From contig CBDAUF010000001.1 in the NCBI GenBank assembly GCA_965200535.1, forward strand, positions 1,902,107 through 1,966,106: a stretch of DNA of 64,000 nt, in the 5' to 3' direction. Below, in pieces: positions 9,292-17,321 of this stretch (its first letter is position 1; each line of letters opens with the position of its first letter). The notes beneath the pieces were generated by a model. That model saw only the letters and a program-made list of their open reading frames with translations, was not told where the DNA came from and searched no databases. Made by a program: the position numbers and the translations under genes. This DNA is from MPNO01 sp965200535. Its GTDB lineage: Bacteria > Pseudomonadota > Alphaproteobacteria > MPNO01.

Positions 9292-9773
9292 CCCCGCTCC
9301 GCCTTGATCGCTGCCGCGACCGCATTCACCGCCTCGAGGATGTTGAGGTAGCCGGTGCAGCGGCACAGATTCGACGACAGCGCCTCGCGCAGCCCTGCCT
9401 CGTCGATGTCGGGCTCGCGCTCCAGCACGGCGACGGCCAGCATGAGGAAACCCGGGGTGCAGAACCCGCATTGCAGGGCGTGATGGTCGATGAAGGCCTG
9501 CTGCAGCGGGTGCAGCCGGTCGCCGTCGGCCAGCCCCTCGACCGTGCGGATCTCCGTCCCGCCGGCCTGGGCGCCGAACATCAGGCAGCTTCGCACAGGC
9601 GCGCCGTCGACGATGACGGTGCAGGCGCCGCAGACCCCGTGCTCGCAGCCGAGATGGGTGCCGGTCAGGCCGCAATCCTCGCGCAGCGTGTCGGCCAGGG
9701 TCTTGCGCGGCTCCACGCGGACCGTGCGGGCTTTGCCGTTGACGGTGAACGAGACCTCGCGCGGGGCGGTCAT
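9288..9773 (-). CDS. 2Fe-2S small subunit of molybdenum hydroxylase
   Basis: 161 residues carrying both iron-sulfur clusters that pass electrons from the molybdenum centre to FAD. The plant-ferredoxin-type cluster uses Cys43, Cys48, Cys51 and Cys63 (CEHGVCGAC). The second cluster uses Cys102, Cys105, Cys137 and Cys139 (CGFC and CRC). Length and cysteine spacing are standard for CoxS/XdhA-type subunits. The gene overlaps both neighbours by four bases (ATGA), placing it firmly in the middle of a FAD-FeS-Mo operon. Confidence 0.95.
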   Translation of the reverse strand: MTAPREVSFTVNGKARTVRVEPRKTLADTLREDCGLTGTHLGCEHGVCGACTVIVDGAPVRSCLMFGAQAGGTEIRTVEGLADGDRLHPLQQAFIDHHALQCGFCTPGFLMLAVAVLEREPDIDEAGLREALSSNLCRCTGYLNILEAVNAVAAAIKAERG

Positions 9774-10657
9774 CGGCCGGCCCTCCCGGCGTCCTCATCC
9801 CTCCGGTGGGCGTCTGCGAGCGCGCGCTCGACCATGACGCCGGCGAGATCGGCGCGGTATCCGGCGCTCGCATGCGAGTCCGAAACCGCGTCGACGGCTT
9901 CGGCGACGGCCGCACCGGCGTCGCGGAACAACGCCGGACCGGGCGCGCGGCCGGCCAGCACCTGTTCGCCCTCGGCGACGCGCCTCGGAAAGGCCTCGAC
10001 GCCGCCCACCCCCAGTCTCGGTTCGACGATCGCCCCGTCTTCCACCCGATAGACGGCGAGCGCCATCGCCAGCGCGAAATCGCCCGCCCGGCGGGCGAAT
10101 TCCCGGAATCCCCAGCGCGTACCGGGCGCCAGCCGGGGAAGCTCGACCCCGGTCAGGATTTCGTCGTCGGCCAGCGCGGTCGTCATCGCCCATTCGAAAA
10201 ATCCGGACGCCGCGATCCGGCGTTCTCCGCGCACGCTCCGCGCGGCGAGCCGGGCATCGAGGGTGGCCGCGACGAGACACCATTCCGAGGCCGGGTCGGC
10301 ATGCGCGAGGCTGCCGCAGAAGGTTCCCCGCATGCGGATCGGATAGTGGCCGATATGGCCGACCACGGCGGCAAGCAGCGCACCGAGCGCACCGTCCTCC
10401 ACCGGGCGGTGAAAGTCGGCATGGCGGGCGAGTGCGCCGATGGCGAGCGCGTCGTCGCGCACCGCGACGGTTGCCAGGTCGGGAATGCGGTTGATGTCGA
10501 TCAGGTGGGCCGGGCGCGCGAGGCGGAACGCCATCGTCGGCACCAGGCTCTGGCCGCCGGCGAGGACACGCGCATCGTCCGCGGCGTGGGCGGCGAGCAG
10601 CGCCGCGGCCTCCGCGACCGTCCCCGGCAGATGATGGGTGAACGGGGCCGGCTTCAT
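9770..10657 (-). CDS. FAD-binding medium subunit of molybdenum hydroxylase
   Basis: 295-residue CoxM/XdhB-type subunit. It has the first FAD motif AGGQSLVPTM near residues 34-43, the second GTFCGSLAHADPASE about 70 residues later, and the C-terminal CO-dehydrogenase flavoprotein domain. The open frame extends 24 codons further, but ATG 10657 (MKPAPFTHH) matches the family start. First gene of the operon; its TGA overlaps the ATG of the 2Fe-2S subunit. No maturation genes (XdhC, CoxD/E/F-like) are seen in the cluster, so cofactor insertion must be supplied from elsewhere. Confidence 0.93.
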   Translation of the reverse strand: MKPAPFTHHLPGTVAEAAALLAAHAADDARVLAGGQSLVPTMAFRLARPAHLIDINRIPDLATVAVRDDALAIGALARHADFHRPVEDGALGALLAAVVGHIGHYPIRMRGTFCGSLAHADPASEWCLVAATLDARLAARSVRGERRIAASGFFEWAMTTALADDEILTGVELPRLAPGTRWGFREFARRAGDFALAMALAVYRVEDGAIVEPRLGVGGVEAFPRRVAEGEQVLAGRAPGPALFRDAGAAVAEAVDAVSDSHASAGYRADLAGVMVERALADAHRRDEDAGRAGR

Positions 10658-10728
10658 CGGGCTTTCGGGATCCTCGGCAGGCCGGCGAACGCGGCGGTCC
10701 GACGGACGGGCGGTACAGGGGCCGCGCA

Positions 10729-10802
10729 TGGCTGGGGGACCTGGATTCGAACCAGGACTGCTCGGGTCAGAGCCGAGAGTTCTACCGTTAAACTATCCCC
10801 CA
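10729..10802 (-). tRNA. tRNA-Gln (CTG anticodon)
   Basis: A 74-base cloverleaf on the minus strand with CCA encoded. The acceptor pairs TGGGGGA with TCCCCCA, the anticodon stem CTCGG/CCGAG encloses CTCTGAC (anticodon CTG, reads CAG), and the T-arm carries GGTTCGAATCC. The unpaired-looking T at position 1 is typical of tRNA-Gln. Confidence 0.95.
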
Positions 10803-10998
10803 GCGGCCCCGGCGGGGCAACGGGAGAGAGAATAGCGCCATTCGGCAGGCAATCAAGATTCGCCGGGCCGCGCCGGGGCGGGCGGGCATGGTCCGCGGCG
10901 CGCGGCATACGGCGGCGACGGCCAACCCGGTTTGGCCGCTGTCCGACCGTATCTGTACAATCCGCCGGCGCCGCGGGGGGCGCGGGTCGAGGGCGGCG

Positions 10999-12054
10999 AT
11001 GGACGGGGCGGACCGCACGACGCACACGAGGCATTGGCGCCGGGCTTCCCGGAGCGGCGCGGGCCGGCGCCGGCAGGGCCGGTCGATCGCCGCCCTCGAT
11101 CTCGGCACCAACAACTGCCGGCTCCTGATCGCGCGGCCGACGGCGGACGGTTTCGCGGTGATCGACGGGTTCTCGCGCATCGTCCGGCTCGGCCAGGGGC
11201 TCGAGGCAAGCGGCGAACTCTGCGAGACGGCGATGCAGCGCACCGTCGATGCGCTCGCCATCTGCGCCGCCAAGATCCGCCGTCACCGGGTGGTGCGCGG
11301 ACGCTACGTCGCCACCGAGGCGGCGCGCCGGGCGGCCAACTGCGCCGGCTTCCTCGCCCGGGTCATCGCCGAGACCGGGATCGAGCTCGACATCATCTCC
11401 TCGCGCGAGGAGGCTAGGCTCACTCTCCTCGGTTGCCTGCCGCTGTTCGATCCGGCCGCGCCCTACGGGCTGATCTTCGACGTCGGCGGCGGCAGTGCCG
11501 AGATCGTCTGGGTCGGGCTCGCCGACCGCGGTGCGCCCGAAATCCTCGGCTGGGTGTCGCTTCCGGTCGGTGTGGTAACGCTGACCGAACGGCACGGCCC
11601 GGGCGAGTTCTCCGCCGCCGAGTACGAGGCGGTGGTTGCCGAGATCGCCGCCATGCTGGCGCCGTTCGACGCCGCACACGGCATCCGGCGCGCCATCGAG
11701 GAGGGGCGGGCGCAGATGCTGGGAACCGCCGGAACGGTGACCACCATCGCCGGGGTCAGCCTCGGCCTCCGGCGTTACAACCGCGCGGTGGTCGACGGAT
11801 CGTGGCTTGCCTTCGACGACATCCGGCGCATCAGCGAGCGGCTCGCGGGCTCAACCTACGCGGAACGCGCCGCGTACCCGTCCATCGGCGCTGGACGCGC
11901 CGACTTGGTGGTCGCCGGCTGCGCCGTGCTCGAGGCGATCTGCCGCACCTGGCCGGCGCGGCGGCTGCGGGTCGCCGACCGCGGCGTGCGCGACGGCATC
12001 CTGCACCAGCTCGCCGCCGAGCTCGGTTCCCGGCCGGACCGTGGCCGGGCGTGA
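10999..12054 (+). CDS. Ppx/GppA family phosphatase (exopolyphosphatase / pppGpp phosphohydrolase)
   Basis: A 351-residue sugar-kinase/HSP70-fold phosphatase. Motifs are the N-terminal phosphate loop IAALDLGTNNCRLLI, the middle FDVGGGSAEIVW and the later MLGTAGTVTTIAG. It would hydrolyse polyphosphate or (p)ppGpp 5'-phosphates; sequence alone does not separate the two. It is the short two-domain form, without the C-terminal HD-like domain of E. coli Ppx. The frame is open from 10888, but ATG 10999 follows GAGGG and gives a sensible N-terminus. The 3' end overlaps the start proposed for rlmE. Confidence 0.88.
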   Translation: MDGADRTTHTRHWRRASRSGAGRRRQGRSIAALDLGTNNCRLLIARPTADGFAVIDGFSRIVRLGQGLEASGELCETAMQRTVDALAICAAKIRRHRVVRGRYVATEAARRAANCAGFLARVIAETGIELDIISSREEARLTLLGCLPLFDPAAPYGLIFDVGGGSAEIVWVGLADRGAPEILGWVSLPVGVVTLTERHGPGEFSAAEYEAVVAEIAAMLAPFDAAHGIRRAIEEGRAQMLGTAGTVTTIAGVSLGLRRYNRAVVDGSWLAFDDIRRISERLAGSTYAERAAYPSIGAGRADLVVAGCAVLEAICRTWPARRLRVADRGVRDGILHQLAAELGSRPDRGRA

Positions 12055-12754
12055 CCGGAAAGGGCGTCGGGCCGGGCGCTTGAAGGGCGTCGGACGGCGC
12101 CCGGCGACGGTCCGGGTCAAGACCGCCCGGGGGCGCAAGCCGTCCTCGACACGGTGGCTCCAGCGCCAGCTCAACGACCCCTATGTCGCGGCCGCGGCGC
12201 AGCACGGCTACCGCTCGCGCGCCGCCTGGAAACTGGTCGAGATCGACGACCGGTTCGGGCTGCTGCGCCGCAACGCGGCGGTGCTCGACCTCGGCGCGGC
12301 GCCCGGCGGCTGGACCCAGGTCGCCGTCGAGCGGGCTCCCGGCGGGCGCATCGTCGCCGTCGACCGCGCCGGGATGGAGCCGGTTCCGGGCGCCGAGACC
12401 CGCATCGTCGATTTCGACGATGCGGCCGCGGCCGCGGCCCTGATCGAGGAACTCGCCGGCCGGGTCGACCTCGTCCTGTCCGACATGGCGATCGCCGCGA
12501 CCGGCCACCGCGGCACCGACCAGCTCCGCAACCAGCGCCTCGCCGAACTGGCCTGGGAAATCGCGCGCCGGGTCCTCCGGCCGGGCGGCGGGTTCGCGGT
12601 CAAGGCGTTCCACGGCGGCGGGGCGGCCGATCTCATGGCGGCGTTGAAGCGCGCCTTCGCCGAGGTGCGGAGCGTCAAGCCGGCTGCCTCGCGCGCCGAG
12701 TCGGCGGAACTCTACGTGGTCGCCCGCCGCTACCGCGGTTCCGGGCCCGACTGA
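12041..12754 (+). CDS. rlmE: 23S rRNA (uridine-2552-2'-O) methyltransferase RlmE/FtsJ
   Basis: 237-residue SAM-dependent ribose methyltransferase acting on the A-loop of 23S rRNA during 50S maturation. RVKTARGRKPSSTRWLQRQLNDPYV opens the family region, LDLGAAPGGW (83-91) is the SAM loop, and the catalytic Lys-Asp-Lys-Glu tetrad falls at Lys64, Asp148, Lys188 and Glu223. The start is uncertain: GTG 12041 overlaps the preceding phosphatase gene by 14 bases, while TTG 12080 would give 224 residues; neither has a good ribosome site. Probably co-transcribed with ppx/gppA. Confidence 0.9.
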   Translation: MAGRDRKGRRAGRLKGVGRRPATVRVKTARGRKPSSTRWLQRQLNDPYVAAAAQHGYRSRAAWKLVEIDDRFGLLRRNAAVLDLGAAPGGWTQVAVERAPGGRIVAVDRAGMEPVPGAETRIVDFDDAAAAAALIEELAGRVDLVLSDMAIAATGHRGTDQLRNQRLAELAWEIARRVLRPGGGFAVKAFHGGGAADLMAALKRAFAEVRSVKPAASRAESAELYVVARRYRGSGPD

Positions 12755-12764
12755 CCCCCGCGTT

Positions 12765-12792
12765 TTGGATTCGTGTGCGCCCCATGTATCAT
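12765..12792 (+). promoter_or_regulatory. Predicted sigma-70 promoter for guaB
   Basis: TTGGAT at 12765-12770 and TATCAT at 12787-12792 are separated by 16 bases, which puts transcription start near 12799, 21 bases before the guaB ATG. The earlier in-frame ATG at 12784 lies inside the promoter, which supports the later start. Confidence 0.5.
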
Positions 12793-12819
12793 CCGCGCCG
12801 TCTTCACGACGGTGCGCGC

Positions 12820-14280
12820 ATGGACATCCGAGAGGCCTTTTCCTTCGATGATATCCTCCTCGTGCCGGCCGAATCCGCCGTCGTTCCAAACGACACCGAC
12901 ACCTCGACCCGCCTGACTCAACGCATTGCGCTCGGCATCCCGCTGGTTTCCGCGGCGATGGACACCGTGACCGAGAGCGTGCTCGCCATCGCCATGGCGC
13001 AGGCCGGAGGGATCGGCGTCGTCCACAAGAATCTCGACATCGGGGAACAGGCGAACGAGGTCCGGCGGGTCAAGAAGTTCGAGTCCGGCATGGTCGTCAA
13101 CCCGGTCACGATCGGACCCGACGAGACCCTTGCCGACGCGCTTTCGCTCATGGCGGGGCACAGGATTTCGGGGATCCCGGTGGTCGAGAACGGCGGCCGG
13201 CTGGTCGGCATCCTGACCAACCGGGACGTCCGCTTCGCCAGCGATCCGGGCCAGCCGGTGCGCGAACTGATGACCGCGGACAACCTCGTCACCGTGACCG
13301 AACGGGTCGGCGGCGACGAGGCCAAGCGCCTGCTGCACACCCATCGCATCGAGAAGCTTCTGGTCGTCGACGAGGACCGTCGCTGCGTCGGCCTGATTAC
13401 CGTCAAGGACATGGAGAAGGCGCAGCGTTTCCCCGACGCCACCAAGGACGAGAAGGGGCGGCTCCGGGTGGCGGGGGCAACCGGCGTCGGCGACGACGGG
13501 GTGGCGCGGGCAGAGGCGCTGATCGACGAGGAGGCCGATGTCATCGTGGTCGATACCGCGCACGGCCATTCCAGCGGGGTGATCGACGCGGTCGGCCGGA
13601 TCAAGCAGATGTCGAACCGTGCCGAGGTGATCGCCGGCAACGTGGCGACGCCGGAAGCGGTCCACGCCCTGGTCGACGCCGGGGCGGACGCGGTCAAGAT
13701 CGGCATCGGGCCGGGATCGATCTGCACCACCCGCGTGGTCGCCGGCGTCGGCGTGCCGCAGTTCTCCGCCGTGCTCGAATGCGCCGAGGCCTGCCGCAAG
13801 GCCGGCGTGCCGGCGATCGCCGACGGCGGCATCCGCTTCTCCGGCGATCTCGGCAAGGCGATCGCCGCCGGCGCCGACTGCGCGATGGTCGGCTCGCTGC
13901 TGGCCGGCACCGACGAAAGCCCGGGCGAGGTGTTCTTGTACGAGGGACGATCCTACAAGTCCTATCGCGGCATGGGCTCGATCGGCGCGATGGCGCGCGG
14001 TTCCGCCGACCGCTACTTCCAGCAGGAAGTCAGCCAGACGCTCGACCTGATCCCCGAAGGGATCGAGGCCCGCGTGCCCTACAAGGGGCCGGCGGCGGGC
14101 GTGCTGCATCAGCTCGTCGGCGGGTTGCGCGCCGCGATGGGCTATACCGGCAACCCGACCATCGGGGCGATGCAGGCTAACTGTCGGTTCCGCAGGACGA
14201 CCGACGCAGGTGTGCGCGAGGGCCATGTCCACGACGTCGCGATCACCCGCGAGGCACCCAACTACCGGCGCGGGGAGTGA
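12820..14280 (+). CDS. guaB: IMP dehydrogenase
   Basis: 486 residues; NAD-dependent oxidation of IMP to XMP, the committed step to guanine nucleotides. The TIM barrel is interrupted by two CBS modules (about 91-205). The catalytic cysteine is Cys302 in GPGSICTTRV, and the flap arginine-tyrosine region appears in GMGSIGAM followed by EGIEARVPYKG. Length fits the bacterial enzyme. An acetyltransferase gene overlaps its stop codon and guaA follows, so both steps of GMP synthesis sit in one operon. Confidence 0.97.
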   Translation: MDIREAFSFDDILLVPAESAVVPNDTDTSTRLTQRIALGIPLVSAAMDTVTESVLAIAMAQAGGIGVVHKNLDIGEQANEVRRVKKFESGMVVNPVTIGPDETLADALSLMAGHRISGIPVVENGGRLVGILTNRDVRFASDPGQPVRELMTADNLVTVTERVGGDEAKRLLHTHRIEKLLVVDEDRRCVGLITVKDMEKAQRFPDATKDEKGRLRVAGATGVGDDGVARAEALIDEEADVIVVDTAHGHSSGVIDAVGRIKQMSNRAEVIAGNVATPEAVHALVDAGADAVKIGIGPGSICTTRVVAGVGVPQFSAVLECAEACRKAGVPAIADGGIRFSGDLGKAIAAGADCAMVGSLLAGTDESPGEVFLYEGRSYKSYRGMGSIGAMARGSADRYFQQEVSQTLDLIPEGIEARVPYKGPAAGVLHQLVGGLRAAMGYTGNPTIGAMQANCRFRRTTDAGVREGHVHDVAITREAPNYRRGE

Positions 14281-14852
14281 CCGGGGCGATGGCCGCGACG
14301 CTCCGATCCGCCCGTCCGAGCGACGCCGGCGCGATCGCTCGTATCTACGTCGCCGGCTGGCAGGACGCCTATCCCGGCCTGCTGCCCGACCGCCTGCTGG
14401 TCGGCATGCGCCGCGTCGAGGGCCGGGCGGAACGCTGGGCGCGGGCCATCCGGCATCCCGCGCGGGGCGAGCGGACCGTCGTCGCCGAGGCCGCCGACGG
14501 GGCGGTGGTCGGATTCGCCGGCGGTGGCCCGGCGCGGGTGCGGGGCTTCGCCTACGACGGCGAGATCTACACCCTCTATGTCGACGGCGACCGCCGGGAG
14601 GCCGGGGTCGGACGCCTCCTGTTCTCGGGCCTTGCCGCCGAGCTCGCCGCGGCGCTCGGGCCGTCGTTGATCGTCTGGGTGCTCAAGGGCAACCCGGCCC
14701 GTTACTTCTACGAGGCGCTCGGCGGGCGCCATGTCGGCCGCAAGACGGGCTCGCTCGGCGGCGCAGCGATCGAGGAGTTCGCCTACGGCTGGCCCGACGC
14801 CGCGGCGCTCGCCGCCTCGCCGGACAGGGCCGGAGACCGGTTGCGCCGATGA
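14277..14852 (+). CDS. GNAT family N-acetyltransferase
   Basis: 191-residue GCN5-related acetyltransferase. The acetyl-CoA pocket is recognisable in IYTLYVDGDRREAGVGRLLFSGL (roughly 98-120), with the RxxGxG/A-type loop reading REAGVG. The C-terminal NPARYFYEALGGRHVG matches the usual NxxAxxFYexxGF end. It starts at GTG 14277, overlapping the guaB stop; ATG 14289 is an alternative. Its stop overlaps the guaA start (ATGA). Position inside a gua operon is notable, but the acceptor substrate is unknown. Confidence 0.85.
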   Translation: MTGAMAATLRSARPSDAGAIARIYVAGWQDAYPGLLPDRLLVGMRRVEGRAERWARAIRHPARGERTVVAEAADGAVVGFAGGGPARVRGFAYDGEIYTLYVDGDRREAGVGRLLFSGLAAELAAALGPSLIVWVLKGNPARYFYEALGGRHVGRKTGSLGGAAIEEFAYGWPDAAALAASPDRAGDRLRR

Positions 14853-16405
14853 CAGGCGCCGGCGAGGCCGTCCTGATCCTGGACTTCGGCTCCCAGGTCA
14901 CCCAGTTGATCGCGCGCCGCATCCGCGAGAGCGGCGTCTACTGCGAGATCCACCCCTGTTTCATGGAGGAGGCCGCAATCCGCGCGTTTGCGCCGCGCGC
15001 GGTGGTGCTGTCGGGCGGGCCCGACTCGGCCACCAGGGACGAGGCGCCGCAAGTGCCCGACGCGGTGTTCGCGCTCGGCGTGCCGGTGCTCGGCATCTGC
15101 TATGGCCAGCAGGCGATGTGCAAGGCGCTCGGGGGCGCGGTGGACAGCGCCGCGGAACGCGAGTTCGGGCGCGCGGAACTCGCGGTGACCGCCGCGTGCG
15201 GCCTGTTCGACGGGGTCTGGAAGCCGGGCGACCGCGCCCAGGTGTGGATGAGCCACGGCGACCGGGTGACCCGGCTGCCCGAGGGATTCGGGCCCACCGC
15301 GGTGAGCGAGGGCGCGCCCTACGCCGTCATCGCCGACGACGCCCGCCGGTATTACGGCGTCCAGTTCCATCCCGAGGTCGTCCACACCCCCGACGGAGCG
15401 GCGCTGCTCAAGAGTTTCACCCACCGGATTGCCGGCTGCGCCGGAGAATGGACCATGGAGGCCTACCGCGACCGGGCGATCGCGGCGGCGCGCGACCGGG
15501 TGGGCGGCGGGCGCGTCATCTGCGGGCTGTCGGGCGGCGTCGACAGCGCGGTCACCGCCGTCCTGCTGCACGAGGCGGTGCGCGACCGGCTGCTTTGCGT
15601 CTTTGTCGATACCGGACTGATGCGCGCCGGCGAGGCCGAGGAGGTGATCGACCTGTTCCGCGGCCATTACAACATTCCGCTGCGCGCGGTCGATGCAAGG
15701 GCCCGTTTCATGCGCGAACTCGCCGGAGTGACCGACCCAGAAGAAAAGCGCAAGCGCATCGGGGCGGCCTTCATCGACGTCTTCGCGGCGGAGGCCGAGG
15801 CGGCGGGCGGCGCCGAGTTCCTGGCCCAGGGGACGCTCTACCCCGACGTCATCGAGTCGGTTTCGGTAACCGGCGGGCCGAGCGCGGTGATCAAGTCGCA
15901 TCACAATGTCGGCGGCCTGCCCGAACGCATGGCGATGAAGTTGGTCGAACCGCTGCGGGAACTCTTCAAGGACGAGGTGCGTGTGCTCGGGCGCACCCTG
16001 GGTCTGCCCGAGACCATGGTCGGCAGGCACCCATTCCCGGGGCCGGGCCTCGCGATCCGCATCCCCGGCGAGGTGACAGAGGAGAGCCTGGAAACCCTGC
16101 GCCGGGCCGACGCGATCTATCTCGAGGAACTGCGGGCGGCCGGGCTGTACGACGAGATCTGGCAGGCCTTCGCGGTGCTGCTGCCGGTCCGTACGGTCGG
16201 CGTGATGGGCGACGAACGCAGCTACGAACAGGTCTGCGCGCTGCGCGCGGTGGTCTCGACCGACGGCATGACCGCCGAGTCCTACCCGTTCGACCATGCG
16301 CTGATCGCGCGCATCGGAACCCGTATCGTCAACGAGGTGCGCGGTATCAACCGGGTGGTCTACGACGTGACCTCGAAGCCGCCCGGCACCATCGAGTGGG
16401 AATAG
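14849..16405 (+). CDS. guaA: GMP synthase (glutamine-hydrolysing)
   Basis: 518 residues; amination of XMP to GMP with glutamine and ATP. Class I amidotransferase domain: nucleophile Cys84 (GICYGQQ), His174 and Glu176 (QFHPEV). ATP-pyrophosphatase domain: SGGVDS at 228-233. Dimerisation domain: HPFPGPGLAIR, ending IEWE as in the family. ATG 14849 overlaps the acetyltransferase stop. Together with guaB upstream it completes the IMP to GMP branch. Confidence 0.97.
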   Translation: MTGAGEAVLILDFGSQVTQLIARRIRESGVYCEIHPCFMEEAAIRAFAPRAVVLSGGPDSATRDEAPQVPDAVFALGVPVLGICYGQQAMCKALGGAVDSAAEREFGRAELAVTAACGLFDGVWKPGDRAQVWMSHGDRVTRLPEGFGPTAVSEGAPYAVIADDARRYYGVQFHPEVVHTPDGAALLKSFTHRIAGCAGEWTMEAYRDRAIAAARDRVGGGRVICGLSGGVDSAVTAVLLHEAVRDRLLCVFVDTGLMRAGEAEEVIDLFRGHYNIPLRAVDARARFMRELAGVTDPEEKRKRIGAAFIDVFAAEAEAAGGAEFLAQGTLYPDVIESVSVTGGPSAVIKSHHNVGGLPERMAMKLVEPLRELFKDEVRVLGRTLGLPETMVGRHPFPGPGLAIRIPGEVTEESLETLRRADAIYLEELRAAGLYDEIWQAFAVLLPVRTVGVMGDERSYEQVCALRAVVSTDGMTAESYPFDHALIARIGTRIVNEVRGINRVVYDVTSKPPGTIEWE

Positions 16406-16505
16406 GCGGGTCCCCGTCCGCTCCCGCCTCCGGGGTGTCGAGAGGGCGCGGTGCGGCGGAGGAGGCGTGCTATAGTCGGGCATCCGACCCTTGGAGGCCC
16501 GCAAG

Positions 16506-17315
16506 ATGATCGTACAGAGCGCACCCCCCGAAGAGCCGCGTTTCGTCATCACGATGGCCCAACACATGAGCTTTGCCGGCGTGTTGGCGCGCGCCTTCGG
16601 CAACGATGAATTCGAACCCGTCGAGCCGCGCGAGGCGGTCCTCTATATCGTCGACCACCACGACGCCGGCTGGGCGGACCTCGACGCCGAGGGCCGGCTC
16701 GATCCGGCCACCGGCCTGCCCTACAACCTTGTCCAGACGCCGTTCCACGAGATCGTCAAGACCTCGGCGGCTTCGCCGGCCTTCAACAGCCGCCGCCACG
16801 CTTATTGCGGGTTGCTGTCGAGCATGCACAGCTGGGGCCTTTACAACGGCCGTTACGGCATGTCCGACCATGTCCTGCTCGACAACCTGGCGGCGGACAA
16901 CCGGGCGACGGCGGAGGGCATGCTCGGCGGCGAACTGGAGCGCCAGACCCGCCTCAAGCAGGCGCTGGCGGCGGATCCCGACACCGCCGCATGGGTGGAC
17001 GAGGACCAGGTGATGCAGAACTACAAGCAGCTCCAGTTCTTCGACACCATGGCGCTCTACTTCAACTGCAACGGTGCCGCCGACCGCAAGCCCGAAACCT
17101 TCACCCATGTCCCGAAGTCGCGGGACGAGGACGCAACCATTGCGCTCACCCCGCGCAGCGAGACCGTCTACGCGCTCGATCCGTTCCCGTTCGCCGACGA
17201 CGAGCTCGAGGTCTCTTTCGCCGGGCGCTATCTGGCGCCGCGGCGCGGCGCGGCGAACGTCGATCTCGCGGCGGTCGACGAGGCGTGGCAGACGGTGCGG
17301 CTCGTCGCCGGCTAA
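16506..17315 (+). CDS. DUF3891 family protein
   Basis: 269 residues matching the DUF3891 family of unknown function. Striking conserved histidine/aspartate segments are HHDAGW near residue 53, HSWGLY near 115 and the later QLQFFDTMALYFNC. The pattern of paired His/Asp suggests a metal-dependent hydrolase of HD-like architecture, but that is inference. ATG 16506 is chosen because GGAGG lies 9 bases upstream; an earlier in-frame TTG overlaps that site. A TATAGT -10-like element sits at 16471-16476. The IPP isomerase gene follows after 6 bases. Confidence 0.75.
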   Translation: MIVQSAPPEEPRFVITMAQHMSFAGVLARAFGNDEFEPVEPREAVLYIVDHHDAGWADLDAEGRLDPATGLPYNLVQTPFHEIVKTSAASPAFNSRRHAYCGLLSSMHSWGLYNGRYGMSDHVLLDNLAADNRATAEGMLGGELERQTRLKQALAADPDTAAWVDEDQVMQNYKQLQFFDTMALYFNCNGAADRKPETFTHVPKSRDEDATIALTPRSETVYALDPFPFADDELEVSFAGRYLAPRRGAANVDLAAVDEAWQTVRLVAG

Positions 17316-17321
17316 AGCGGG

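Noticed and set aside
4684..9351. A 1555-codon open frame on the plus strand opposite the two hydroxylase large-subunit genes
   Set aside because: Antisense shadow of GC-rich coding DNA; its translation is Arg/Gly/Asp-rich with no domain, while the minus-strand frames have clear motifs.
9292..9915. 5' extension of the first hydroxylase large-subunit frame over the 2Fe-2S gene
   Set aside because: The ATGA overlap at 9288-9291 and the family N-terminus fix the start at 9291; the upstream part is a shadow.
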